Shown: positions 14,806-22,911, numbered from the stretch's first letter. The stretch: 25,608 nucleotides of DNA from Oleiagrimonas sp036379395 (GCA_036379395.1 DASVGR010000067.1:1-25608), one strand, 5' to 3'. Numbers and translations: made by a program. The notes: generated by a model from the sequence alone, not told the origin.

Positions 14806-16236
14806 TCAGTCGTCGGATGCGTCATCCAGCTCGGGGACGTCGTCGAGCAGCTTGCCGGCGGTGTCGCCGTCGAGCAGTTCCACGCCGCGCAGCTTGCGGT
14901 CGATGGCGCGCGTGCGCACTTCGGCGCTGTCGATGGATTTGCGCACCGTGTCGAGCTGGCGGCGGGTTTTTTCCAGCACCGTGCCGAACTTGCCGAACTC
15001 GGTTTTGACCGCGCCCAGCAGTTGCCACACTTCGCTGGAGCGTTTTTCGATGGCCAGCGTGCGGAAGCCCATTTGCAAGGCGTTGATGATGGCGGTCAGC
15101 GTGGTCGGGCCGGCGACGGTGACACGGTAGTCGCGCTGCAGCGCCTCGAACAGGCCGGGGCGGCGGATGACTTCGGCGTACAGGCCTTCGGTGGGCAAAA
15201 ACAGGATGGCGAAGTCGGTGGTGGCCGGTGGCGACACGTATTTGGCGTGGATGGTCTTGGCCTCGTCGCGCACGCGCCGTTCCAGTGCCAGGGCGGCGGC
15301 AGTGGCGGCATCGGCATCGGCCGCTTCCTGCGCGTCCAGCAGGCGTTCGTAATCCTCGCGCGGAAACTTGGCGTCGATCGGCAGCCAGACGGGGTGGTCG
15401 GCATCGGCGCCGGGCATGCGCAGGGCAAACTCCACGCGGTCGTTGGAGCCGGGCACGGTGGCGCAGTTGGCCTCGTACTGGCCGGGCGTGAGCAGCTGGT
15501 CGATCAGGGCGCCGAGCTGCACTTCGCCCAGGATGCCGCGCGTCTTGACGTTGCCCAGCACGCGCTTCAGGTCGCCCACGCCGGTGGCCAGGGTCTGCAT
15601 TTCACCCAGGCCGCGCTGCACGGCTTCGAGGCGTTCGGACACCAGCTTGAACGATTGCCCGAGGCGGGTTTCCAGCGTCGATTGCAGTTTTTCGTCGACC
15701 GTGGCGCGCATTTTTTCCAGTTGCGCGGCGTTGTCGGTTTGCAGCGACTTGAGCTGCGCGTCCAGCGTGGCACGCATTTCGTGCATGCGCTGCAGGTGGC
15801 TTTCGCCCAGCTTCTGCAGGCTGTCGCGCAATTGTTCGCCGAAGCGCTGCATGGCCTGGTGGTTGTCGATGCCGGCTTTGCGCGCGTCTTCGGACAGCTT
15901 GTTGCGCAGCCCGTCCAGCGCCTGCGTGGTGCGCTCGATGGACTGGCCCAGACGCTGGTCGAAACTGTCGATGCGCGCGCGCTGCTGCTGGTTGCTGTCA
16001 GCCAGTTGCTGCTGCACGTGGGCGCGGAAGGTTTCGAATGACTGCGCCAGCTCGCCGCGCCCGGCGCGCTGTTCCTCGCGCAGGGCGCGCTCGACACGCG
16101 CGTAGTCGTCCTTCAGCGCGTCCAGCCGCGCCGGCAGGTCGCCCTGTGTGCGACGGGTCAGCGACAGGGCTTGCAGGACCAGCGCCAGCACGGCGAGCAC
16201 CAGCAGCACGATCAACAGGATGGCGGTCAATGACAT
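14806..16236 (-). CDS. rmuC: DNA recombination protein RmuC
   Basis: A 476-residue protein. A single hydrophobic N-terminal segment (about 4-25) is followed by a long Gln/Arg/Glu-rich coiled coil (about 35-215), then the RmuC nuclease-like domain with VLGNVKTRGILGEVQLGALI, VWLPIDAKFPREDYERL and TDFAILFLPTEGLYAEV. This arrangement and length fit RmuC, which limits inversions at short inverted repeats and is thought to act as a nuclease on unusual DNA structures. ATG 16236 has AAGGAAAAC just upstream, and the hydrophobic segment begins at once; upstream extension is unlikely. It is divergent from the flavoprotein gene (106-bp gap). Confidence 0.93.
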   Translation of the reverse strand: MSLTAILLIVLLVLAVLALVLQALSLTRRTQGDLPARLDALKDDYARVERALREEQRAGRGELAQSFETFRAHVQQQLADSNQQQRARIDSFDQRLGQSIERTTQALDGLRNKLSEDARKAGIDNHQAMQRFGEQLRDSLQKLGESHLQRMHEMRATLDAQLKSLQTDNAAQLEKMRATVDEKLQSTLETRLGQSFKLVSERLEAVQRGLGEMQTLATGVGDLKRVLGNVKTRGILGEVQLGALIDQLLTPGQYEANCATVPGSNDRVEFALRMPGADADHPVWLPIDAKFPREDYERLLDAQEAADADAATAAALALERRVRDEAKTIHAKYVSPPATTDFAILFLPTEGLYAEVIRRPGLFEALQRDYRVTVAGPTTLTAIINALQMGFRTLAIEKRSSEVWQLLGAVKTEFGKFGTVLEKTRRQLDTVRKSIDSAEVRTRAIDRKLRGVELLDGDTAGKLLDDVPELDDASDD

Positions 16237-16342
16237 GATGTTTTCCTTGCGATGCATCAAGTGTACGGCCAGCCGTCTCACGCGTTGCGACGGCGCGCGG
16301 CGGGCGTGGCATGATGGCTTGGTCTGACGCGTCGGAGATCCC

Positions 16343-17536
16343 ATGGAACACGAATACGACTACCTCATCATCGGTGCCGGCATGACCGGCGACGCGGCGG
16401 CCAAGGCCTTGCGCAAGGCCGACGAGGGCGCCAGTGTCGCGATCCTGGGCGACGAGGCCGACGGTCCGTACGAGCGTCCGCCGCTGTCCAAGGCGTTGTG
16501 GAAGGACGGCGCGGACGAATCCAGCGTGGATCTGGCGACTTCCGCGGCCGGCGTGGACGTGCATCCGGGCCGGCGCGCCGTCAGCCTGGATCCCTCCGAT
16601 CGCGCGGTCGAGGACGATCAAGGCGACGTGTGGCATTACCGCCGCCTGCTGCTGGCCACCGGCGCCACGCCGCGGTTGTTCTCGTTGCCGCATCACGAGC
16701 GCGTCATCGCCTTCCGCACCCTGGCCGACTACCGCAAGCTGCGCGCGCTGGCCAAGCCCGGCGCCAACGCCGTGGTTGTCGGTGGCGGCTTCATCGGCAG
16801 CGAGCTGGCCGCGGCGCTGGTCGGCGCCGGCTGCAAGGTCACCATGGTGTTTCCGGAAGACGCCATCGGCTCGGCGCGCTTTCCCGAAAGCCTCGCCGAT
16901 TTTCTGAACGACTATTACCGCGAACATGGCGTGACGCTGCGCACCGGGCTGACCGTCACCGGCGGCACGGCCGACGACGCGGGCGTGGATTTGACGCTGT
17001 CCGACGGCAGTACCTTGCATGCCGACGTGGTGGTCGCGGGCCTTGGCGTGACGCCGAACGTCGAACTGGCCAAGGCCGCCGGGCTGGAGGTCGACAACGG
17101 CATCGTCGTCGACGAACACCTGCGCACCGCCGAGCCGGACATCTGGGCCGCCGGCGACGTGGCGTGTTTTCCCAATCCGGCATTGGACCGCCAGCTGCGT
17201 GTCGAGCACGAAAACGCGGCCATCGACATGGGCGTGGTTGCCGGCAAGGCCATGGCCGGCGAGGACGCCAGCTACACCACGCTGCCGTTTTTCTACTCCG
17301 ACCTGTTCGACCTGGGCTACGAAGCCGTCGGCATCCTCGATTCGCGGCTGGAAGTGTTCGAGGACTGGAAAACGCCGTATCAGGAAGGCGTGTGTTATTA
17401 CCTCGACGCGGGCCGCGTGGTCGGCGTGCTGCTGTGGAACACGTGGGGCCAGGTGGACGTGGCGCGTGCACTCATTGCCAAGCCCGGCCCGATCGACGTG
17501 GAGTCGTTGCGCGGGCGGATTCCAGCGATGGTGTGA
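16343..17536 (+). CDS. NAD(P)/FAD-dependent oxidoreductase, ferredoxin-reductase-like
   Basis: A 397-residue flavoprotein with two dinucleotide-binding folds: FAD at IIGAGMTG (about 9-16), with YERPPLSKALW after it, and NAD(P)H at VVGGGFIGSELA (about 145-156). The second FAD contact IWAAGDVA is at about 267-274. A C-terminal reductase domain (LPFFYSDLFDLGYEAVG) follows. This layout is that of rubredoxin/ferredoxin reductases and AIF-like proteins. The redox partner is not encoded nearby, so the role is open; electron transfer to a ferredoxin or Rieske-type partner is the family expectation. GGAG lies 5 bases before ATG 16343. Confidence 0.88.
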   Translation: MEHEYDYLIIGAGMTGDAAAKALRKADEGASVAILGDEADGPYERPPLSKALWKDGADESSVDLATSAAGVDVHPGRRAVSLDPSDRAVEDDQGDVWHYRRLLLATGATPRLFSLPHHERVIAFRTLADYRKLRALAKPGANAVVVGGGFIGSELAAALVGAGCKVTMVFPEDAIGSARFPESLADFLNDYYREHGVTLRTGLTVTGGTADDAGVDLTLSDGSTLHADVVVAGLGVTPNVELAKAAGLEVDNGIVVDEHLRTAEPDIWAAGDVACFPNPALDRQLRVEHENAAIDMGVVAGKAMAGEDASYTTLPFFYSDLFDLGYEAVGILDSRLEVFEDWKTPYQEGVCYYLDAGRVVGVLLWNTWGQVDVARALIAKPGPIDVESLRGRIPAMV

Positions 17537-17544
17537 AGGGGCAA

Positions 17545-17566
17545 CGGGCCGCCTGCGCACGGCCCG
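17545..17566. terminator. GC hairpin between convergent genes
   Basis: CGGGCCG and CGGCCCG form a 7-bp perfect stem with an 8-base loop, 9 bp after the flavoprotein stop codon and 51 bp beyond the end of the RlmI-like gene. There is no T tract in either direction, so termination may be weak or rho-assisted; otherwise it is a 3'-end stabilising structure. Confidence 0.45.
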
Positions 17567-17617
17567 AAACCTCGGTGCAAAGCAACATCCGGACGACCTC
17601 CGCCGCGGGTGACCGGC

Positions 17618-18790
17618 TCACCCCACCCGGCAGAACGCGGCCTTCAGATAGCGTCCTTCGGGCACCACCGCCGACACCGGGTGATCCAGCCCGGCGCCGC
17701 CCATGTGCAACACCTGGATGTCGCGACCGGCGTTGAGCGACACGCGGCGCAGCATGTCCAGAAAATCCGCCTGGCTGACCAGGCCGGTGCACGAACAGGT
17801 AAGCAGCAGGCCGCCGGGCGCGAGGAGGTCGAGCGCGAGGCGGTTCATGGCGAAGTATTTTTTCAGCGCCTGCGTGACCTGGCGACGGTCGCGCGTGAGT
17901 TTGGCCGGGTCGAGGATGACGGCGTCGAAGGTGTCGCCGCGTTCGCGCGCAGCTTTCATCCAGTCGAAAATGTCGGCTTGTTGAAAGTCGACAGTGACGT
18001 TGTTGGCGGCCGCGTTGGCACGCGCGATGTCGAGAATGCCGGCGTCCATGTCCACACCGACGGCTTCGCGCGCACCGGCGGCCATGGCGTGGATGGCGAA
18101 GCCGCCGGCGTTGCAGCACAGGTCCAGCACGCGGCGGCCGCGCGCCAGTTGCGCGAAACGGTGGCGGTTGTCGCGCTGGTCGGCGAAAAAGCCGGTCTTG
18201 TGGCCGCAACCGGGCGCGGCGTGGAAGGTGAGGCCGTATTCGCTGACGGCGGCCGGCGCCGGCGGCTCGCTGGCGCGGCAGTCGAACGATTCCTGTTTTT
18301 GCACGTGCTGCTCGGCAAACGCGTAGACCTGCGCGCCGGGGAAGTGCTCGGTCAGCGCGGCGTGGATGGTGTCACGCATCCGCCACATGCCGGCGGCGAA
18401 ATATTCCACCACCAGGGTGTCGGCGTAGCGGTCGACGACGAGGCCGGACAAGCCGTCGCCTTCGCTGTGCACAACGCGCCAGGCGTTGGATGTGGCGTCC
18501 AGATCCAGCACGTCGCGGCGCAGCGTGATGGCGTCGTGCAGGCGCGCGCGGATGAAGGTTTCGTCGACCGGCGTGTCGATGTCGGTCGACAGGATGCGCA
18601 GCGCGATGCGCGCGTGGCCGTTCCAGAAGCCGTGGCCGACGAATTGCCCCTTGGCGTCGACAATGCTGACCACGCTGCCGGGCGGCAGCTTGGGCGCCGG
18701 CTTGGCGATTTGCGACGACCAGATCCACGGATGGCCGGGGCGGCGCTCGGCGGACAGCGTGACGACGGGATGCGGCATGGGGATAGTCAT
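17618..18790 (-). CDS. rlmI: RlmI-like 23S rRNA m5C methyltransferase
   Basis: A 390-residue class I rRNA methyltransferase. The N-terminus (about 1-75) is a PUA-like RNA-binding domain with SAERRPGHPWIWSSQI at its start. The SAM domain carries motif I VLDLCCNAGGFAIHA (221-235), GVDMDAG (strand 2) and motif IV DPAK (294-297). TCSCTG (331-336) is in the position of the catalytic cysteine region. In E. coli RlmI the motif is DPPK; the DPAK form here is a sub-family difference. It probably methylates C1962 of 23S rRNA or a nearby cytosine. ATG 18790 is chosen because the PUA domain begins at once; ATG 18778 is the alternative. It converges with the flavoprotein gene. Confidence 0.85.
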   Translation of the reverse strand: MTIPMPHPVVTLSAERRPGHPWIWSSQIAKPAPKLPPGSVVSIVDAKGQFVGHGFWNGHARIALRILSTDIDTPVDETFIRARLHDAITLRRDVLDLDATSNAWRVVHSEGDGLSGLVVDRYADTLVVEYFAAGMWRMRDTIHAALTEHFPGAQVYAFAEQHVQKQESFDCRASEPPAPAAVSEYGLTFHAAPGCGHKTGFFADQRDNRHRFAQLARGRRVLDLCCNAGGFAIHAMAAGAREAVGVDMDAGILDIARANAAANNVTVDFQQADIFDWMKAARERGDTFDAVILDPAKLTRDRRQVTQALKKYFAMNRLALDLLAPGGLLLTCSCTGLVSQADFLDMLRRVSLNAGRDIQVLHMGGAGLDHPVSAVVPEGRYLKAAFCRVG

Positions 18791-18880
18791 GCCGGCATTG
18801 TAGATGCGGCGCAGGCCATCGCAGGGCCACGCCGCCAAAACGATGCGGCTTTTGTCCGTATCGACTGGTTGGCGCAGGCG

Positions 18881-18948
18881 CACGCCCGTGCACGATGGCG
18901 TGATGTTGGCGCAGGGCAAGATCCCTCCGCCCGCAGGCGGCTCCTGCA
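18881..18948. repeat. REP-like family A, copy 6 (degenerate)
   Basis: GCGCACGCCCGTGCACGATGG and the right arm CCGCCCGCAGGCGGCTCCTG, with the internal GGCAAGATCC, resemble the copy at 11465 (GGCAAGATCCTTTCGCCCGC). The GTAGGAG head of the left arm is lost. It lies between divergent genes, the RlmI-like gene and the protease. Confidence 0.6.
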
Positions 18949-19105
18949 CGAAGTCGGTCAATGTGCGGGTCGGCCAACAGGCTTGGGATGATATTGCGAT
19001 TGATTCTTATTTGAACAATCGCCTGTGGCAGGAAGCCGCATTGTTGTCCCCATGAGTCGGTGGGGCGTGCGGGAACATGGATGGCGCACTAGTGAAAGTT
19101 GTACC

Positions 19106-19132
19106 GCCAACTGTCATCATGATGAAGTTGGC
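19106..19132. promoter_or_regulatory. Imperfect 27-bp inverted repeat in the protease leader
   Basis: GCCAACT and AGTTGGC flank a perfect 12-bp palindrome TCATCATGATGA; one unpaired G on the left side is the only asymmetry. It is 60 bp upstream of the protease ATG. It could be an operator for a dimeric regulator or a hairpin in the mRNA leader. A second hairpin, GGATCT-GGGG-AGATCC, follows at 19143-19158. Confidence 0.5.
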
Positions 19133-19192
19133 ATGTGCTCGTGGATCTGGGGAGATCCGGCATGTCCGCAAAGGGGAAAATGTGTGCACAAC

Positions 19193-21205
19193 ATGCATGG
19201 AAACGTGAAGGCCATCGTGGCGGGCGTCGTGCTCCGGGGATGGTTGGGGTTGGCCTTGGCTTGCGTGGCGCTGCCGGCGGTACATGCAGCGACCCTCAAT
19301 CCGGCTCTGTTGCCCAAGGTGGATGCGGCGACATTCGAGGTGGTGGCGGCCAAGCCGACCCATGATCCCTTGACTTACGCCAAGCCCTTGCCGCTGGACT
19401 TGCTGCCGTACCAGCAGCGTCACGACAAGTACTATTCCATCGGTACAGCCTTTGCCATCGGACCCAACCGCTACGTGACGGCGGGTCATGTGCTGCTGTC
19501 CGGTCTGGGCAGCCTGTGGGGGCCGCCGTCGCTGCGTGATGCCAACGGCCATGTCTACGCCATCGACAAGATAGAGAAGTTTTCGCTGCGCAAGGATTTC
19601 GTGGTGTTCTCACTGAAGCATCCGCCGAAGACGGCTGTGGTGCTTCCCGTGGACAGGCACCCCGTGTTGAACCAGACCGTGTACGCGGTGGGCAATGCGT
19701 TGGGGACCGGCGTGGTGATCCGCAACGGCTTGTACACCTCCGACACGCCGGAGCAACAGGATGGAGCCTGGAAATGGATGCGTTTTTCGGCGCCGGCATC
19801 ACCGGGCAATAGCGGCGGACCCTTGCTGGACAAGGACGGCAAGGTCATCGGCGTGGTGTTGATGAAATCGCCCAACGAAAACCTCAACTACGCCTTGCCG
19901 ATCAGTCAGATCATTGATGCTCCGGATAACGAAGCCATCATCAATAGACGAGTACAGTACGGATTTGATTTGATTCAGGACACGCGGACAGATGTGTTCA
20001 AGGCGAGTTTCAAGTTGCCGATGAGTCAGGCGGCTTTTTATGCCAAGTTTCTGAATCTCAGGCATGCCGACGAAGACCGTCAATTGAAGGCCTTGCTGGC
20101 AGAAAATGCCACCACGCTTTTCCCACGTGGCAATGGTGCGGAAAACATCTTGTACGAGAGTGCCCTGGACGGGAGCTTGTTTCCTGAACTTGCTGTGCGC
20201 GCAAGCAACGGAGACTGGACGCTAACTTCCGGTCGGACTGTCGAGGCCGATCTTGATGACAACGGATACGTGCGTTTGGGCAATCTGGGGGGCACCATCT
20301 TGTTTCATGTAAACAAACCGGATGATGTCCCAATGGCGAAGCTGCGAAAGGACCCGGCAGAGCTGATGGACTTGATGGCGCAAGCCGGATTCATGGAGCG
20401 CCGCATCGGTACGGTCAAGGACAACATCACGTCGTTGGGCAAGCCGACGCTGGATACCACTTTCGCCGACCATTGGCACCGACGTTGGCGCATCCGGGAG
20501 TGGCCGGTGCCGTACTCAAACCACGCTGTGATTGTGCTTGATCTGCCTGTGCCCACTGGCAGCGTCGGCATCATGCGTTGGGTGCCGGCTGGTCGCGAGC
20601 ATGATTTCCGCATCAATCTGGAGGCGATGACGAACTTTTTCTCCACCACCTACCGGGGCTCGCTGGCTGATTGGAAGGCGTTCTTCAAACAAACAAAGCC
20701 GTTGCCCGATGCCTTCAAGCACATTCATCTGGATATTCGCTACGGGCATCACCTCAGTTACAAGTCGCAGCGTGTGGCCTTCACGGTGACGTCCAAGGAG
20801 CAGGGGATCAACCCCGATGACCTGCTGCGTCTGTCTTTTCGTTTTGTTCACGACAATCGTGCCGCACACGGCAAAGTCGCATGGGTGGTGGCGGAGGTGA
20901 CACTCGACGAGAGGGGTACAGCCAACTCGGTGGTCGTCCATCGGCATCTCGATTCGACCCATAGCCCGGAAGACACCGACGTGCAACAGTGGGAAAAAGT
21001 GCTGCACCGTCGTCATCCGTATGATGAAGTGGTGCGCAACGAAGACGATGTGGAAAAAATCGTCGGGGTGGCCAGTAGCGCGAAGGACAGCAAGCCGTCC
21101 GTGTTGTACAGCGTTGACTACTACGTTGATGGCACCCGTTCGCAGGCTTACATGCAGTCCGGGCTGGACGCCTTGATGAAAACCGTACACGTCTACGAGC
21201 GCTGA
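19193..21205 (+). CDS. Exported trypsin-like serine protease with large unknown C-terminal region
   Basis: A 670-residue protein. A signal peptide (about 1-32, hydrophobic core GWLGLALACVALPAV, cut near VHA) is followed by a chymotrypsin-fold protease domain (about 75-235) with the triad His99 in VTAGHVLL, Asp135 in LRKDFVVF and Ser207 in SPGNSGGPL. The oxyanion-loop Gly205 is present. The V8/trypsin-like character is clear; no PDZ domain is seen. Residues about 240-670 are unlike any domain I recognise. Codon use and GC are lower than in the neighbours. ATG 19193 is chosen for the signal peptide; GTG 19184 has better Shine-Dalgarno spacing (AAGGGGA) and is equally possible. Periplasmic or secreted location is inferred. 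Confidence 0.85.
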   Translation: MHGNVKAIVAGVVLRGWLGLALACVALPAVHAATLNPALLPKVDAATFEVVAAKPTHDPLTYAKPLPLDLLPYQQRHDKYYSIGTAFAIGPNRYVTAGHVLLSGLGSLWGPPSLRDANGHVYAIDKIEKFSLRKDFVVFSLKHPPKTAVVLPVDRHPVLNQTVYAVGNALGTGVVIRNGLYTSDTPEQQDGAWKWMRFSAPASPGNSGGPLLDKDGKVIGVVLMKSPNENLNYALPISQIIDAPDNEAIINRRVQYGFDLIQDTRTDVFKASFKLPMSQAAFYAKFLNLRHADEDRQLKALLAENATTLFPRGNGAENILYESALDGSLFPELAVRASNGDWTLTSGRTVEADLDDNGYVRLGNLGGTILFHVNKPDDVPMAKLRKDPAELMDLMAQAGFMERRIGTVKDNITSLGKPTLDTTFADHWHRRWRIREWPVPYSNHAVIVLDLPVPTGSVGIMRWVPAGREHDFRINLEAMTNFFSTTYRGSLADWKAFFKQTKPLPDAFKHIHLDIRYGHHLSYKSQRVAFTVTSKEQGINPDDLLRLSFRFVHDNRAAHGKVAWVVAEVTLDERGTANSVVVHRHLDSTHSPEDTDVQQWEKVLHRRHPYDEVVRNEDDVEKIVGVASSAKDSKPSVLYSVDYYVDGTRSQAYMQSGLDALMKTVHVYER

Positions 21206-21221
21206 TGGATGGTCGGGGATG

Positions 21222-21252
21222 GCGTTTCGGGCTGGATTGCGGCCCGAAACGC
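21222..21252. terminator. Hairpin terminator between protease and outer-membrane protein gene
   Basis: GCGTTTCGGGC and GCCCGAAACGC form an 11-bp perfect stem with a 9-base loop, 16 bp after the protease stop codon. No T tract follows on either strand. The genes on each side converge, so it may serve both; a similar GCCCGAAACGG occurs again at about 21279. Confidence 0.65.
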
Positions 21253-21298
21253 TTCGTGGAAAGCGCGCCTGTTTGTCAGCCCGAAACGGGTGCAAGCT

Positions 21299-22063
21299 TC
21301 ACAGCAAATGCCCGAAAAACACCGACACGCCGACGCCGCCTTCCCACTGGTCGGCGTTGCCGTCCAGGCGGTGGCGGAAGCTGGCGTCCAGCTGCACGTT
21401 CGGTGTGGCCATGTACGTGACGCCGGCGCCGGCCATGGAGCCGTTGCCGAAATGGTCTTGCCATTGCCAGCCGGCTTCGAGGTAGCCGGCCAGGCGCGCG
21501 CTGAAGTTGTGGCCGTAGTTGACGGCGGCCAGTGCGCTGTTGTCACCGGCAACGTGGTCGGCTTCCAGGTACGCGCCCACGGCATCGCCCGAGTGCAATT
21601 GCCAGTTGAACGCGGCGCCGGCCTGATACTGGCGGTCGCGGTTGCCGAACGCGCGCGAACCGTCGGTGAAGGTGACGTTGCCGAGCAGGCCCCAGCTGAA
21701 GTTGCCGCAGGTCTGCGGTGCGAACTTGATGCCGGCGCTGGTGCTGCCCCAGCCCGACAACGCATGGCCCGGCGCCGAGAAGTGGTTCCACGAGGTGCCG
21801 ACCTGCAGCTCGTAATCGCTGCCAAGGCCCACGCGCAGCAGGCTGTCGGCGCTGTACAGCGTGCTGCCGTGGTCGTGGCTGAAATCGGGCAGGCCCTGTT
21901 CCCAGGTCACGTCGCCGGCTTGCAGCGTGGCCGGCGTGAAGCCCAGTCCGGGACGGTCGTAGCCGGGGTTGGTGTCGCCGGCATGGGCGGCGCCGAAGCT
22001 GGCCAGCGACAACAGGCCGACCATCAAGACAGGCAGGCGGATACGGCTCGTGAAGTGATTCAT
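21299..22063 (-). CDS. Outer-membrane beta-barrel-like protein (transporter/MetA-pathway family)
   Basis: A 254-residue protein with a signal peptide of about 28 residues ending GAAHA. The mature part alternates hydrophobic and polar residues with many aromatic and Gly residues, as in small beta-barrels (YELQVGTSWNHF, GLLGNVTFTDGSRAF, VGVSVFFGHLL). The end FFGHLL is compatible with, though not diagnostic of, a barrel terminus. The pattern resembles proteins annotated 'transporter' of the PF13557 (phenol MetA degradation) family; that is an impression and not a domain hit. It lies 41 bp downstream of an AraC-type regulator gene on the same strand and may be cotranscribed with it or be its target. 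Confidence 0.7.
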   Translation of the reverse strand: MNHFTSRIRLPVLMVGLLSLASFGAAHAGDTNPGYDRPGLGFTPATLQAGDVTWEQGLPDFSHDHGSTLYSADSLLRVGLGSDYELQVGTSWNHFSAPGHALSGWGSTSAGIKFAPQTCGNFSWGLLGNVTFTDGSRAFGNRDRQYQAGAAFNWQLHSGDAVGAYLEADHVAGDNSALAAVNYGHNFSARLAGYLEAGWQWQDHFGNGSMAGAGVTYMATPNVQLDASFRHRLDGNADQWEGGVGVSVFFGHLL

Positions 22064-22104
22064 GGGCTATTCGTCAGTGTTGGATGAGAAAGTGACCCCG
22101 ACGC

Positions 22105-22911
22105 TCAGGACGCGTCGAGGCTCAGGTAACGGCCGGGCGATTGTCCCAGAGCGCGCTTGAACATGGCCACAAAGGCGCTGACGCTGGCGTAGCCCAGCGC
22201 GTCGGCCACGTGTGCCACGGGGTGACCGTGACCGAGCTGGTCCAGTGCGTGGCTGAGGCGGGCCTGCTGTCGCCATTGCTCGAATGTGAGGCCGGTTTCT
22301 TCGCGAAAGCGGCGGGTCAGGCTGCGTGCGGACAGGCCCACGGCGGCGGCCCACGCGTCGCGCGTGCGGGTGTCGTCGAGATGGGCCAGCAGTGTTTGCG
22401 CCACGTTGAGCAGGCGGCGGTCGCGCGGCATCGGCAGCGTGAACGGCAGGTCGGGCAGGCGCGCGTGGCGCATCTCGTCCATCAGCACGTCCATCAGCCG
22501 CTGTTGCTCGGTGTTGAGGTTTTCGCAGTGCGCCCAGGTGGCGGCGCGATGCACCAGCTCGCGCATCAGCACGTTGCCCTGCAGGATGGCCGGCTCGTCG
22601 GGCAGGCCCTTGGCCGCGCAGGGCGCGACGAAGATGCCCCAGCCGTCGCTGGGTTCGATGATGCGCACGGTGTGTTCGATGCCGGGTGGCATCCAGTGCA
22701 GGCAATGCGGGGTGGACGCGTGCATGCCGTGGCGCGTGCGCACGCAGATCATGCCGCTTTCCAGAAACATGAACTGGCCGCGCACGTGACGGTGCCATTG
22801 CGTTTCGGCCAGGGGCGCCTTGCCCCTGAACACGTGGGCGATCAGCGCCGGACCGTCGATGCGCTCGATGGCCGAGTAATCGATCGATGCATGGGGAGTT
22901 GGCACATTCAC
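22105..22911 (-). CDS. AraC-family transcriptional regulator
   Basis: A 268-residue regulator. The N-terminal cupin-like domain has WHRHVRGQFMFLESG (about 43-57) and PPGIEHTVR (about 75-83), typical of AraC ligand-binding domains. The C-terminal ~100 residues form the double helix-turn-helix: AAAVGLSARSLTRRFREETG (about 189-208) and VADALGYASVSAFVAMFKRA (about 236-255), ending GQSPGRYL. The ligand is unknown; NimR-type regulators of transporters share this layout. The start is GTG 22911; a second GTG at 22905 is possible. It is divergent from the unknown 102-residue gene (126-bp gap) and upstream of the outer-membrane protein gene. Confidence 0.9.
   Translation of the reverse strand: MNVPTPHASIDYSAIERIDGPALIAHVFRGKAPLAETQWHRHVRGQFMFLESGMICVRTRHGMHASTPHCLHWMPPGIEHTVRIIEPSDGWGIFVAPCAAKGLPDEPAILQGNVLMRELVHRAATWAHCENLNTEQQRLMDVLMDEMRHARLPDLPFTLPMPRDRRLLNVAQTLLAHLDDTRTRDAWAAAVGLSARSLTRRFREETGLTFEQWRQQARLSHALDQLGHGHPVAHVADALGYASVSAFVAMFKRALGQSPGRYLSLDAS

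Larger units (their letters stand above)
18791..19192. other. Non-coding upstream region of the exported protease
   Basis: About 400 bases with no convincing gene. The left part holds a degenerate REP-like copy (18881-18948). The right part (about 18990-19190) is distinctly less GC-rich and carries several stem-loops: 18996-19022, 19048-19065, 19106-19132 and 19143-19158. No clear sigma-70 promoter pair was found. Frames open into this region in phase with the protease but lack a plausible start. Confidence 0.6.

Noticed and set aside
14791..16041. Long plus-strand open frame antisense to rmuC.
   Set aside because: Composition is that of a GC-rich shadow, and the rmuC frame is clearly the coding one.
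16285..16315. TTGCGA and CATGAT as a promoter for the flavoprotein gene.
   Set aside because: The spacer is 19 bases and the -10 box is two mismatches from consensus; chance matches of this quality are common.
18990..19022. AT-rich ATTGATTCTTATT considered as a Fur box.
   Set aside because: It matches only part of the 19-bp consensus and the protease has no iron-related feature; the GCGATTG/CAATCGC dyad is reported as a hairpin.
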